64,000 bases of DNA, taken from contig CANMIP010000025.1 of NCBI GenBank assembly GCA_947497945.1, positions 1-64,000 on the forward strand, in the 5' to 3' direction. This document shows, in pieces, positions 1 to 8,378 of this stretch. The translations under genes were made by a program, and so were the position numbers. Below the pieces are notes generated by a model, which was given only the letters and a program-made list of their open reading frames with translations, ran no database searches and was not told where the DNA came from. Every line of letters starts with the position of its first letter. The first letter of the stretch is position 1. Source of the stretch: an uncultured Tropicimonas sp. (GTDB lineage Bacteria > Pseudomonadota > Alphaproteobacteria > Rhodobacterales > Rhodobacteraceae).

Positions 1-762
1 GCCAACACCCCCCGCTTCACTGGGAGAATTGAATCAGCGATTAGGGCACCTAACAAGGAGAGTTTTTCAACAAAATACGCCCTTGTTGACAACTGCTGCA
101 GTCGGGATGGACGGTGGCTTCCGAGTACGAAGCCGTCATCCGATTTTTTTCATCAACTGACTGCGATATCGCAAAAAAGCTCAACCACTCTTATTTGGGG
201 TGAGGACCTGCTCAGACCGTTCGCGACACTGACCGTATATCGCCTGTGAAGACGCACAAGTCTTCCGCAAGTTGATGGATTCACCCGAGTTTCAGGATTT
301 TGGCAAACTCGCACCGGCACGCATGCATGTAGATTCCTGTATCCTTCGTCGCTGACGGGAAGGAAGTTTGGCCATATACTGACTAATGCCGCCCTCTTCA
401 TACTAAATATGGCCGCGTCCTTTCTGATCGCGACCACTTTTCGCCGAGGCGTCAGGGCCTACGGAATGCCGGCCAATGTCCCACCACACGGAAGGCGTCA
501 TCGCTGCCCGCCCCCCCTTCCGAGGCGCGCCGGGCAATCCACAAAACCTGCGCTTGAAACCGATCCTGCCGTCGAACCCGGCGCAAAACAGGACGAAGCG
601 CGCCTTCGCACTTGCAATCTGCCGCGACCTGCGTATGTTCGCGCATCTTCCACACACCCTTGCAAGGGCACCAAAGCCGGCGTATGACGCGCCGACGAAT
701 GAAACACTTGCCGCCGGATGATGCCCGCAGGGCGCCGGCCGGCCCTAACCCGAGGTTGCGAC
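1..762. other. Lower-GC upstream region without a convincing gene
   Basis: No open frame here has a recognisable family or the strong third-position GC bias of the neighbouring genes. The first ~400 bases are clearly more AT-rich than the rest of the window. A frame open from base 1 to 249 on the plus strand (about 82 codons) could be the 3' end of a gene that starts outside the window, but its codon use is unlike the local genes and I do not recognise the product. In related bacteria as I remember them, a YceD/DUF177 gene usually sits just before rpmF. None is visible here. Confidence 0.5.
110..150 (+). terminator. Possible rho-independent terminator
   Basis: GACG..GCTTC and GAAGCCGTC can pair as a 9-bp stem with a 3-nt bulge and a 7-nt loop, followed within a few bases by seven T residues at 144-150. 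It would serve a plus-strand gene ending at or before the window edge. It lies inside the doubtful open frame 1-249, so only one of the two is likely to be real. Confidence 0.35.
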
Positions 763-969
763 ATGGCTGTCCCTCAGAACAAGATCACCCGCTCGCGCCG
801 TGGCCAGCGCCGCTCCCACGATTCGCTCTCCGGGGCAAATCCGAACGAATGCTCCAATTGCGGCGAGCTGAAGCGCCCGCATCACGTCTGCCCCGCCTGT
901 GGCCATTACGACGATCGTGAAATCGTCGCCATGGTCGAGGAAGTTGATCTCGACGAAGACGCTGCCTGA
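763..969 (+). CDS. rpmF: 50S ribosomal protein L32
   Basis: Codes for 68 residues beginning [20 protein letters not shown], the standard N-terminus of bacterial L32. Four cysteines follow in two CxxC pairs (CSNC and CPAC), the zinc-ribbon form of the protein. L32 is a small component of the large ribosomal subunit near the peptidyl-transferase centre. It is followed 34 bp downstream by plsX, and the rpmF-plsX-fabH order is widespread in bacteria and probably one transcript. The acidic tail ([10 protein letters not shown]) is longer than in E. coli, as is common in Alphaproteobacteria. Confidence 0.97.
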   Translation: MAVPQNKITRSRRGQRRSHDSLSGANPNECSNCGELKRPHHVCPACGHYDDREIVAMVEEVDLDEDAA

Positions 970-1003
970 ACGGCCAAGTTCCGGCAGCCGGGGGCGCAAG
1001 GCT

Positions 1004-2095
1004 ATGAGCATTGACGCGCAGGACAACCTGCCGGATGCGACTCCGCCGGAGCTCGCGGGAAAAATCGTGATTTCGGTCGACGCCATGGGCGGCGACCACG
1101 GGCCGGCTGCAATCGTGGCCGGCTGTGCCATTTCCGCAAGGAAGAATCCGGATATCGGCTTCATCCTGCACGGAAAACGCGAGGAACTCGAGCCGCTGGT
1201 GGCCAAGCGCCACCTGGTGGATCGCTGCGTGATCCACGATGCGCGCGAGATCGTCACCATGGACACCAAGCCCTCCACCGTCATGCGACGGGGCAAGGAC
1301 ACCTCCATGTGGTCGGCGATCGATTCCGTGCGCCATCACGAGGCAACCGTTGCCGTTTCCTGTGGCAATACCGGCGCGCTGATGGCGCTCTCCATGGTCC
1401 GGCTGCGCAAGCTGCCCGGGGTGAACCGCCCTGCCATCGCCTGCCTCTGGCCGTCGCGTTCCGAGACCGGCTACACGGTTATGCTTGATGTCGGCGCCGA
1501 CATCCGCGCCGATGACAGCGACCTGCTGCAATATGCGCTGATGGGCTCCTCCTATGCCCGCAACGGGCTCGACATCCGCCGCCCGCGAGTCGGGCTGCTC
1601 AATGTCGGCACCGAGGAGCACAAGGGCCGGTCCGAGTTGAAATCCGCCCATGCGCTGATCACCGAGGCTGCACCGCATTCCGATTTCGACTTTGTCGGCT
1701 TCGTGGAGGGCGGCGACATCCCGAAGGGCAATGCAGACGTCATCGTGACCGACGGTTTCACCGGCAATGTCGCCCTCAAGACCGCCGAGGGCACGGCCTC
1801 GCTGATCCGCGACCTGCTCTCGCAGGCCTTCAAGCACACGATCCTGAGCCGAGTCGCCGCGATTCTCGCGCTGACATCGCTGCGGCGCCTGTCCAAACGG
1901 ACAGATCCGCGACGCGTGAATGGCGGCGTGTTTCTCGGACTGAACGGCACGGTGGTCAAATCCCACGGCTCCGCGGACGCAACAGGCGTCTCTGCGGCAA
2001 TCAAACTGGCCTTTCAGCTGGCGCAAGCCGGCTTTTCCGACCGACTCGCAGCCCGTGTGGCCTCGACCTCGGCGCCGCGACAGGATATGTCGTGA
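1004..2095 (+). CDS. plsX: Phosphate acyltransferase PlsX
   Basis: 363 residues. PlsX makes acyl-phosphate from acyl-ACP and phosphate, the first step of bacterial phospholipid synthesis with PlsY. The family hallmark VDAMGGDHGP lies at residues 25-34, and the NVGTEEHKG and VTDGFTGNVALKTAEG segments further on are also typical. The frame is open further upstream, but that would overlap rpmF. The ATG at 1004 gives a product of family length with a short variable leader before the Rossmann-like core. It sits between rpmF and fabH on the same strand, fitting the conserved lipid operon. Confidence 0.96.
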   Translation: MSIDAQDNLPDATPPELAGKIVISVDAMGGDHGPAAIVAGCAISARKNPDIGFILHGKREELEPLVAKRHLVDRCVIHDAREIVTMDTKPSTVMRRGKDTSMWSAIDSVRHHEATVAVSCGNTGALMALSMVRLRKLPGVNRPAIACLWPSRSETGYTVMLDVGADIRADDSDLLQYALMGSSYARNGLDIRRPRVGLLNVGTEEHKGRSELKSAHALITEAAPHSDFDFVGFVEGGDIPKGNADVIVTDGFTGNVALKTAEGTASLIRDLLSQAFKHTILSRVAAILALTSLRRLSKRTDPRRVNGGVFLGLNGTVVKSHGSADATGVSAAIKLAFQLAQAGFSDRLAARVASTSAPRQDMS

Positions 2096-2149
2096 CGCAA
2101 CGTTCCGGTTGACCCAACGGGAGCGCGGAAAAGCAACAAGCAGGCCGGA

Positions 2150-3121
2150 ATGCAGATAAGAGCTGTCGTGCGTGGCGTGGGCCACTATCTCCCCGAGCGG
2201 ATCGTCGAAAACAGCGAGTTCGAATCCATGCTGGAGACATCGGATGAATGGATCCGGTCACGCTCCGGCATCGAGCGGCGTCACTTCGCGGCGGAGGGCG
2301 AAACGACCTCCGATCTCGCGGCAGCAGCCGGGCGCGCGGCGCTGGCAGATGCGGGGATGGAGGCCGACGAGATCGATGCCATCGTGCTCGCCACCTCGAC
2401 GGCCGACCTGACCTTTCCGTCCGCGGCCACCATGGTGCAACACAAGCTCGGCATGACGCGTGGCTTTGCCTATGACATGCAGGCGGTCTGCGCCGGTTTC
2501 GTCTTCGCGCTGTCGAACGCCAATGCGCTGATCCTGTCCGGACAGGCGAAACGCGTGATGGTGATCGGGGCCGAGACCTTCTCGCGCATCCTCGACATGA
2601 CGGATCGCGGCACCTGCGTGCTCTTCGGCGACGGCGCGGGCGCGCTGATCCTGGAAGCGCAGGAAGGCGATGGCACGGTCGAGGATCGCGGCATCCTGGC
2701 GACCGACCTGAACTCGGACGGAAAATACTGCGATATCCTTTATGTCGATGGCGGCGTCTCCACCGGGACGACCGGTGTTCTGAAGATGCATGGCAAGGAG
2801 GTCTTCCGCCACGCCGTCGAGAAACTGGCCGACACCGCCAGACGCTCGATGGCGCAGGTCGGGCTGTCGCATGAGGATGTCGACTGGATCGTGCCGCACC
2901 AGGCCAATATCCGTATCATCAAGGGCACCGCGAACCGGCTGAAAGTGCCTATGGAGCGGGTGATCCAGACCGTGCAGGATCACGGCAACACCTCGGCAGC
3001 TTCGATTCCCCTCGCCCTCTCGGTGGGCAAGCGGGAGGGCAAGATACAGCCCGGACAGCTGGTCGTGACCGAGGCAATTGGCGGCGGTCTGGCCTGGGGA
3101 TCGGTGGTTATCCGCTGGTAG
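2150..3121 (+). CDS. fabH: 3-oxoacyl-[acyl-carrier-protein] synthase III
   Basis: 323 residues, the usual KAS III length. It condenses acetyl-CoA with malonyl-ACP to start fatty-acid synthesis in the cytosol. The catalytic triad is visible: Cys114 in QAVCAGFVFA, His250 in IVPHQANIRI and Asn280 in DHGNTSAASIP. The C-terminal GGGLAWGSVVIRW end is typical. It starts 54 bp after plsX and is probably cotranscribed with it. Confidence 0.97.
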   Translation: MQIRAVVRGVGHYLPERIVENSEFESMLETSDEWIRSRSGIERRHFAAEGETTSDLAAAAGRAALADAGMEADEIDAIVLATSTADLTFPSAATMVQHKLGMTRGFAYDMQAVCAGFVFALSNANALILSGQAKRVMVIGAETFSRILDMTDRGTCVLFGDGAGALILEAQEGDGTVEDRGILATDLNSDGKYCDILYVDGGVSTGTTGVLKMHGKEVFRHAVEKLADTARRSMAQVGLSHEDVDWIVPHQANIRIIKGTANRLKVPMERVIQTVQDHGNTSAASIPLALSVGKREGKIQPGQLVVTEAIGGGLAWGSVVIRW

Positions 3122-3147
3122 GGGCGGATTTCCCACCCGCCGCACCC

Positions 3148-3196
3148 GCATCTGCGATGCTTGGCGGCGGTCGGGCGTGGCGCGCATCTGCGATGC
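3148..3196. repeat. Two copies of a short hairpin motif before ihfA
   Basis: The 13-mer GCATCTGCGATGC occurs at 3148-3160 and again at 3184-3196. Each can form a GCATC/GATGC stem. In the second copy the pairing extends to CGCGCATC/GATGCGCG, 8 bp. They lie in the 279-bp gap after fabH. They may end the fabH transcript or be small repeats; no T-run follows, so a simple terminator is not certain. Confidence 0.5.
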
Positions 3197-3345
3197 GCGC
3201 ATGCCGGGATTTATCCATACAATTCCTGCGCCTAGCAACACCTGACCGGACCTGAAGCGCAGCATTTCCGCCGCCAGATCCGGATTTGACCAAGTCATTT
3301 CGTCGCCCTTGCACAAGATTCACCTCGGCACCCAAGTCGTTGATA

Positions 3346-3374
3346 TTGACTGAAATACATCGCTCGCCTACGCT
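3346..3374 (+). promoter_or_regulatory. Candidate sigma-70-type promoter for ihfA
   Basis: TTGACT at 3346-3351 and TACGCT at 3369-3374 are separated by exactly 17 bases and lie 27 bp before the ihfA start codon. Both boxes are reasonable matches to the housekeeping consensus. This is a pattern match only. Confidence 0.45.
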
Positions 3375-3400
3375 CGCCAAAAAACAGGGATGGACGACGT

Positions 3401-3703
3401 ATGAGCGACAAGACCTTGACCCGTATGGATCTCAGCGAGGCAGTGTTCCGCGAAGTGGGACTGTCCCGCAATGAATCGGCAGCGCTTGTGGAGAGCGTCC
3501 TGCAGCATGTCTCCGACGCGCTGGTGAAGGGAGAGCAAGTGAAGATCTCCTCCTTCGGCACCTTCTCCGTGCGCGAAAAGGCCGCCCGTGTCGGCCGCAA
3601 TCCGAAGACCGGCCAGGAGGTTCCGATCTCCCCGCGCCGCGTTCTGACCTTCCGGCCCTCGCATCTGATGAAGGAGCGGGTCGCCGCCGGCAACCGCAAG
3701 TAA
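3401..3703 (+). CDS. ihfA: Integration host factor subunit alpha
   Basis: 100 residues, the HU/IHF DNA-bending fold. The protein binds and sharply bends specific DNA sites as a heterodimer with IhfB. The N-terminal helices ([20 protein letters not shown]) and the flexible DNA-binding arm containing [12 protein letters not shown] with the intercalating proline are clear. Length and sequence fit the alpha subunit rather than HU. A MerR-type regulator follows 12 bp downstream, probably in the same transcript. Confidence 0.96.
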   Translation: MSDKTLTRMDLSEAVFREVGLSRNESAALVESVLQHVSDALVKGEQVKISSFGTFSVREKAARVGRNPKTGQEVPISPRRVLTFRPSHLMKERVAAGNRK

Positions 3704-3715
3704 GGCCCTCCAAAC

Positions 3716-4756
3716 ATGAACGGAAAATCCCCCGACGCGTTCCGCACCATAAGCGAGGTGGCGGATTGGCTTGGTGTGAACACCCATGTTCTGCGCTTCT
3801 GGGAGAGCAAGTTCACGCAGGTCAAGCCGATCAAACGCGCCGGCGGACGGCGCTATTACCGGCCCGCCGACATGGAATTGCTCGGCGGCATCCAGAAATT
3901 GCTGCACGACGAGGGAATGACCATCAAGGGCGTGCAGAAGATCCTGCGCGACCAGGGCGTGCGTGCGGTGTCGGCGATGTCGAAGCCGGTCGATCCCCCC
4001 GAGGAGATATCGGCAGCGCCCGAGGCCCCTGAAGAGATGGAGACCGTCGCGGCAGTCGCAGAAGAAGCGCCAACGCAAGCCCTTCCGGGTGAGGTCGCGA
4101 CGCCGGAGGCGCCGGTCGAAAGCGCGCCCATCGACAGGATCGAAGCCCACACCGAGGCGCCTGTCGAACCGGACGCCACGCCAGTCCGGGCGGACGCCTT
4201 GCACCCGGAGACGGCGGAGAGCGCCCCGCCCCCTGCGGAACCGGACGAATTGGTCGCCGAGCCCCCTCAGGACGAGATAGAGGCCGTTTCCGACATCGAG
4301 CCAACAGAATCGGCGGCTGCGGCCCGCGCAGAACAGGCCGTCGAAGCAGAGACGCCGCCAGAGATCGCCGTATCGCCCATCCCCGAAGCGCTGGAGGACA
4401 CCACCGTCGCCGAACTGGAGACTGTGGCGGAAGAGCCTGCGCCAGTGACGCCCCCAGAGCCGGCACCAGAGCCTGAAGCTCCCCAGATGCCGCTCTTCTC
4501 GCGCCGCATGGTCGCCACCAACCAGGAGCCTCCCGCCACCCTGCCCGTCCCCGAGACCGAATCCGCGCTCACGCACGGCGCCGGGTCTCCGGCAGCGCCG
4601 CCCGCCGGCCCGATCATAGCGCCGCTCCCGCCCGCTGCCATATCGCTCACCGAAGCGCTGGAACGTCTCCAGCCGATGCAGGTTTCGCCCGCCCAGCTTG
4701 CGCCGATCCATGCGCAGCTGATTGCCCTGCGCGAGCGGATGGACGCGGCGAGGTGA
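3716..4756 (+). CDS. MerR-family DNA-binding protein with long acidic tail
   Basis: 346 residues. Residues about 9-85 form a MerR-type winged helix-turn-helix ([19 protein letters not shown], then [11 protein letters not shown]). Residues about 90-290 are low-complexity and rich in Glu, Pro, Ala and Val. The last ~45 residues again look ordered ([20 protein letters not shown]). No effector-binding domain or metal-binding cysteines are seen, so it is not a metal sensor of the classic kind. It is coupled closely to ihfA (12 bp) in an arrangement common in Rhodobacterales. Its targets are unknown to me. Confidence 0.85.
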   Translation: MNGKSPDAFRTISEVADWLGVNTHVLRFWESKFTQVKPIKRAGGRRYYRPADMELLGGIQKLLHDEGMTIKGVQKILRDQGVRAVSAMSKPVDPPEEISAAPEAPEEMETVAAVAEEAPTQALPGEVATPEAPVESAPIDRIEAHTEAPVEPDATPVRADALHPETAESAPPPAEPDELVAEPPQDEIEAVSDIEPTESAAAARAEQAVEAETPPEIAVSPIPEALEDTTVAELETVAEEPAPVTPPEPAPEPEAPQMPLFSRRMVATNQEPPATLPVPETESALTHGAGSPAAPPAGPIIAPLPPAAISLTEALERLQPMQVSPAQLAPIHAQLIALRERMDAAR

Positions 4757-4820
4757 TGGAAAAATTCCCTTGCGATTGCCTCTTGCCCTCGCTGGGAAAT
4801 AAGGTATCAAACCCGAACGT

Positions 4821-4897
4821 CGGGCTATGGCGCAGCCTGGTAGCGCGTCCGTCTGGGGGACGGAAGGTCGCAGGTTCGAGTCCTGCTAGCCCGACCA
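4821..4897 (+). tRNA. tRNA-Pro, anticodon GGG
   Basis: 77 nt with a 7-bp acceptor stem (CGGGCTA/TAGCCCG), an anticodon stem TCCGT/ACGGA with the 7-nt loop CTGGGGG (anticodon GGG), a T-arm containing GGTTCGAGTCC, discriminator A and an encoded CCA. It reads CCC, and CCT by wobble. It stands between the MerR-like gene and dcd with its own terminator directly after it. Confidence 0.97.
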
Positions 4898-4906
4898 TAC
4901 ACAAAA

Positions 4907-4937
4907 CCGCCCGCGACCTTCGGGGAGCGGGCGTTTT
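4907..4937 (+). terminator. Rho-independent terminator after tRNA-Pro
   Basis: CGCCCGC (4908-4914) pairs with GCGGGCG (4927-4933), followed by TTTT and preceded by AAAA, so it could act in both directions. It begins about 10 nt after the tRNA 3' end. Confidence 0.75.
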
Positions 4938-4979
4938 GCTGTCCGCCGCCTGCGTGGCGCCAATGCGAGGGAGGGTCTC

Positions 4980-6059
4980 ATGAACGGTGTATTGCCAAGC
5001 CAGGCCATCACGGCCCTGATCGCCGAAGGGGCCATTGCCGCCGACCAACCCTTCGCCACCGGCCAGGTCCAGCCTGCGAGTCTCGATCTGCGGCTTGGCT
5101 CCGAGGCCTATCGTGTCCGCGCTTCGTTTCTTGCCGGGGCCGGACGGTCGGTCCGCGAGCGGCTGGCCGAATTCGAGATGCACCGAATCGATCTCAGCGA
5201 AGGCGCGGTCCTGGAGAAGAACTGTGTCTATGTCGTGCCCCTGCAGGAGCGACTCGCACTGCCCACCGCGATCAACGCCGTTGCCAACGCGAAATCCTCG
5301 ACCGGGCGTCTGGACCTGCTGACCCGTGTCATCACCGATGGCGGAGTCGAATTCGACCGGATCGGATCGGGCTATAACGGCCCGCTCTATGCCGAGATCT
5401 GTCCGCGCAGCTTTTCGGTCCTCGTCCGCCCGGGCATGCGCCTGAACCAGATCCGCTTTCGCAGCGGCAAGGTCACGTTGGACGACACCGCGCTGCGCGC
5501 CCTGCATGACGAGGTCGGGCTGGTCTCCGGACCGGCGACAATCTCCGAAGGGCTCGGCTTCTCGGTCGATCTGCAACCGGATGCGGGGCGGCTTGTCGGG
5601 TGGCGTGCCAAGCCGCATGCCGGTGTGATCGATCTCGACCGGATCGGCCATTACGCACCGCGGGATTTCTGGGAAAAGGTCGAAACGGAAGACGGTCGGA
5701 TCATCCTCGATCCCGGCGCCTTCTACATCCTGGTCAGCCGTGAGGCCGTGCATATCCCCCCCGACTACGCGGCCGAGATGGCGCCCTATCTCGCCATGGT
5801 TGGCGAGTTCCGCGTCCATTATGCAGGATTTTTCGATCCCGGCTTCGGCCATGCCGCAGCCGGCGGCGGCGGCGCGCGGGGGGTGCTGGAGGTACGCTGT
5901 CACGAAGCACCTTTCGCACTGGAACACGGGCAGGTTGTAGGGCGGCTGGTCTATGAGCGGATGGCGGAGCGGCCGGGTGCGCTCTATGGCGAGGGAATAG
6001 CCTCGAACTATCAAGGCCAGGGCCTCAAACTGTCGAAGCATTTCCGCACGGCGGACTAG
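4980..6059 (+). CDS. dcd: 2'-deoxycytidine 5'-triphosphate deaminase, long form
   Basis: 359 residues, roughly twice the length of E. coli Dcd; this extended form occurs in Alphaproteobacteria. It deaminates dCTP to dUTP for dTMP synthesis. The N-terminal half shows the dUTPase-like fold, with QPASLDLRLGSEAYR near the start and the AKSSTGRLDLLTRVITDGG segment (residues about 102-120) holding the conserved Ser-Thr-Arg region. A second copy-like segment follows, with LDPGAFYILVSRE and VGEFRVHYAGFFDPGFG, so the protein looks like an internal duplication. A good GAGGGAGGG ribosome-binding site precedes the ATG. It stands alone after the tRNA terminator. Confidence 0.9.
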   Translation: MNGVLPSQAITALIAEGAIAADQPFATGQVQPASLDLRLGSEAYRVRASFLAGAGRSVRERLAEFEMHRIDLSEGAVLEKNCVYVVPLQERLALPTAINAVANAKSSTGRLDLLTRVITDGGVEFDRIGSGYNGPLYAEICPRSFSVLVRPGMRLNQIRFRSGKVTLDDTALRALHDEVGLVSGPATISEGLGFSVDLQPDAGRLVGWRAKPHAGVIDLDRIGHYAPRDFWEKVETEDGRIILDPGAFYILVSREAVHIPPDYAAEMAPYLAMVGEFRVHYAGFFDPGFGHAAAGGGGARGVLEVRCHEAPFALEHGQVVGRLVYERMAERPGALYGEGIASNYQGQGLKLSKHFRTAD

Positions 6060-6193
6060 CAGCGCGTCCCGAACAACGATCCTGCGGAGATTTCGTCAGC
6101 GCCAAAGCGTCCGCTTCCCAGACAAAACGCCTCTCGACAGCGATTGCTGCGGCGGAAACCATCGAAAAGGGAAGCGGAAATCGCTTTCACATC

Positions 6194-6243
6194 TTCCTTT
6201 TTCCCTAAATATCCCGGGGGATTGGGGGCAGCGCCCCCAATCC
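6194..6243 (-). repeat. Short dispersed repeat, copy A, 3' of the porin gene
   Basis: Read on the minus strand it is an 11-bp perfect hairpin (GGATTGGGGGC / GCCCCCAATCC) followed by CCCGGGATATTTAGG and GGAAAAAGGAA. The same order of blocks appears at 26497-26542 on the plus strand. It starts 63 nt after the porin stop codon in the porin's own direction and may end or stabilise that mRNA. Nothing else is seen in the 247-bp gap between dcd and the porin gene. Confidence 0.65.
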
Positions 6244-6306
6244 TTGAGCCCAGCTTTCCGCGTCAACCAACATCTGGCTGCCGCGCAACTCCTTGGTGAG
6301 CCGCGC

Positions 6307-7566
6307 CTACCACCACTGTTCCAGCTGCAGGCCAAAGCTCATCCCGTCGGTCGCGCTTCCGAAGGCCTCCTGGTTGGTAATCGCGCCCTCGTCGCTCCAG
6401 TTCGCCCAGGTTGCGAAAGCCCGAAGCTGCGGACGCGCGAAATACCCCGTCTTGCCGAAGCTGTAGAAGGGCGCCAGCGTTGCCTTGGTCAGCGACGCCG
6501 TGTCCTCACCCTCGGTTCGGACCTGGTCGTAGCCCAACTCGAAGGCAACGCCCCAGTTCTTGGTGATGTTGTAGCTCGGCCGGATACCGGTGGAGAACCA
6601 GGTCTCGGTTTCGCCGTCGATCTCGGTCTGTTGCCAGATCGCGGTGGCCTGAGTTTCGAGTTCGTCGCTGGACTGATAGACCGCCTGCGTCACGAGGCGA
6701 ATACGGCTGTCGCCGCTGTCGGCCTCCGTATTGCCTTTCGAGTCGAAATCGATTCCGGCGCCCTGCCCGTACATCAGCGCGTTTTTCCACTCGCCCCAGG
6801 CGAGGTCGGTATTCTCTGCATGGACGCGAACCGAATAGCCGTCATCGCCAGTGTGATCGTCGCCCTGCCCATCGGTCCAGCCGAGCCCCAGCTCGCCTTT
6901 CCAGCTGCCGCCAAGCGCGATATCGTGGAAGCGCAGATCCAGCGTTCCGGATTGGTAATCCATGTCGTCATCGTCGCGGTCATAGTAGAAATAGGCCGCT
7001 GTCACGTGGGTCGCGCCGAGATCGACATTCTCCAGGCCGATGCCGTCGCCGGAGAAGTTCTCGTAGTAGAAATCGTTCATGTGGATATCGCGGCGCCGAT
7101 AGAAGCGGCGTCCGGCCCAGAGGAAGCTCTCGGCGAGCGCGCCCGAGCCGAGCCGTTCGATGCCGAGATAGGCCTGGGCAATGTCCTCCCAGGAATCATA
7201 ATCGGCCCCGGTCGTCAGGGCGTTGGAATCCCCGCCGCCCTGGTACATGAACTCGGCGACGAAATCGGAGCCGCTGCCGATCTCCCCCCGGTAGCCAAGC
7301 GATACCTCGCCATAGATATCGCTTTCATTGCCGAGACGGTATTTCGCGGCGGCGCCGTCAAGCTGGAAGGCGGTAAAGTCGTCGCCATCCGTCGAGCCGA
7401 AGCCGAGACGATAGTACCCGTGGCTGAACACACCGTATTTGCTCTCGGTGACAGCATCCGGCCCCTCGGTGTCCCCTATCGTAAGCTCTTCAACGGCGAC
7501 CTGGGCCGCTGCCGTACAGGCCAGCGCGATCGATGCACCAAATGTTGCCTGAAATACCCGTTTCAT
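6307..7566 (-). CDS. LamB-type carbohydrate porin
   Basis: 419 residues with an N-terminal signal peptide (MKRVFQATFGASIALACTAAA). The remainder has the alternating aromatic/polar pattern of a beta-barrel and ends in ...LQLEQWW, a typical barrel-closing C-terminus. The segment RRFYRRRDIHMNDFYYENFS with GIGLENVD matches the LamB/maltoporin signature, so it should be an outer-membrane trimer passing sugars. No sugar ABC transporter lies beside it, so the substrate cannot be read from context. It follows scpB on the same strand after 140 bp, probably with its own promoter. Confidence 0.85.
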   Translation of the reverse strand: MKRVFQATFGASIALACTAAAQVAVEELTIGDTEGPDAVTESKYGVFSHGYYRLGFGSTDGDDFTAFQLDGAAAKYRLGNESDIYGEVSLGYRGEIGSGSDFVAEFMYQGGGDSNALTTGADYDSWEDIAQAYLGIERLGSGALAESFLWAGRRFYRRRDIHMNDFYYENFSGDGIGLENVDLGATHVTAAYFYYDRDDDDMDYQSGTLDLRFHDIALGGSWKGELGLGWTDGQGDDHTGDDGYSVRVHAENTDLAWGEWKNALMYGQGAGIDFDSKGNTEADSGDSRIRLVTQAVYQSSDELETQATAIWQQTEIDGETETWFSTGIRPSYNITKNWGVAFELGYDQVRTEGEDTASLTKATLAPFYSFGKTGYFARPQLRAFATWANWSDEGAITNQEAFGSATDGMSFGLQLEQWW

Positions 7567-7706
7567 GACTGCCCTCTTTTATTTTCGGCCGCGCCTCGAG
7601 GCCCGGCCAGGCTTTGTTTTCCAGACAAGCCTAGCCTCGCAGGATTCATAGCGGCAAGCCCCGTGGCGCAATTTCCGGTTGAGTGTGGCGGCGAGGTCAG
7701 ACGGGC

Positions 7707-8378
7707 TCAGACGGGGCCGCTATCTTCCTCATCCTCGAACATGTCGGGCTGGTCTTCCTCGTCATCTTCGCGCTCGTCGAGCCCGAAGCCCGGCGGCGGA
7801 CGATTGTCGAGCAGGCCGGCGGCGCGCAGGTCGCGCAGCCCCGGCAGGTCGCGGGCGCTTTCGAGCCCGAAATGGTCAAGGAAGGCGGGTGTGACCACGA
7901 AGGTCACCGGGCGGCCGGGGGTCATCCGGCGGCGGCCGAAGCGGATCCACTCCATCTCGAGGAGCTGGTCGATCGTGCCGCGGGAGACGGAAACGCCGCG
8001 GATTTCCTCGATTTCCGCGCGGGTTACCGGCTGGTGATAGGCGATGATCGCCAGCGTTTCGATGGCGGCACGGGAGAGCTTGCGGGTCTCTACCGTCTCC
8101 TTCTGCATCAGGAAGCCGAGATCGGGGGCGGTTCGGATTGCCCAGCGGTCGCCGATGCGGGTGACATTCACCCCCCGGCCCTCGTAGCGCTTGCGCAGCC
8201 GTTCAAGCGCCGTGATCGCATCCGCACCATGCGGCATGCGGGCATTTAGCTCGGCCACGGTGACCGGCTCCGCGGACGCAAAGAGGATGGCCTCGACCAT
8301 CCGCTCCTGTTCTCCCTCTGGCGGCGCCTCGAAGAGGCTTTCCTCAGGCTGTGCCAGCCCCTCTTCCGGATCAGACAT
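7707..8378 (-). CDS. scpB: Segregation and condensation protein B
   Basis: 223 residues. ScpB is the winged-helix partner of ScpA in the SMC condensin complex. The core (residues about 26-180) includes MVEAILFASAEPVTVAEL, LSRAAIETLAIIAYHQPVTR and GRPVTFVVTPAFLDHFGL, all standard. The tail is strongly acidic (DEREDDEEDQPDMFEDEED). An alternative ATG lies 18 bp upstream at 8396; I chose 8378 because the stop of scpA falls within the first 8 bases, the usual overlapped start. Last gene of the SPOR-nagZ-scpA-scpB group. Confidence 0.93.
   Translation of the reverse strand: MSDPEEGLAQPEESLFEAPPEGEQERMVEAILFASAEPVTVAELNARMPHGADAITALERLRKRYEGRGVNVTRIGDRWAIRTAPDLGFLMQKETVETRKLSRAAIETLAIIAYHQPVTRAEIEEIRGVSVSRGTIDQLLEMEWIRFGRRRMTPGRPVTFVVTPAFLDHFGLESARDLPGLRDLRAAGLLDNRPPPGFGLDEREDDEEDQPDMFEDEEDSGPV

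Noticed and set aside
1-249. Open frame from the window edge as the 3' end of a gene
   Set aside because: About 82 codons with no recognisable family and codon use unlike the neighbours; it also crosses a possible terminator. Kept only as a note.
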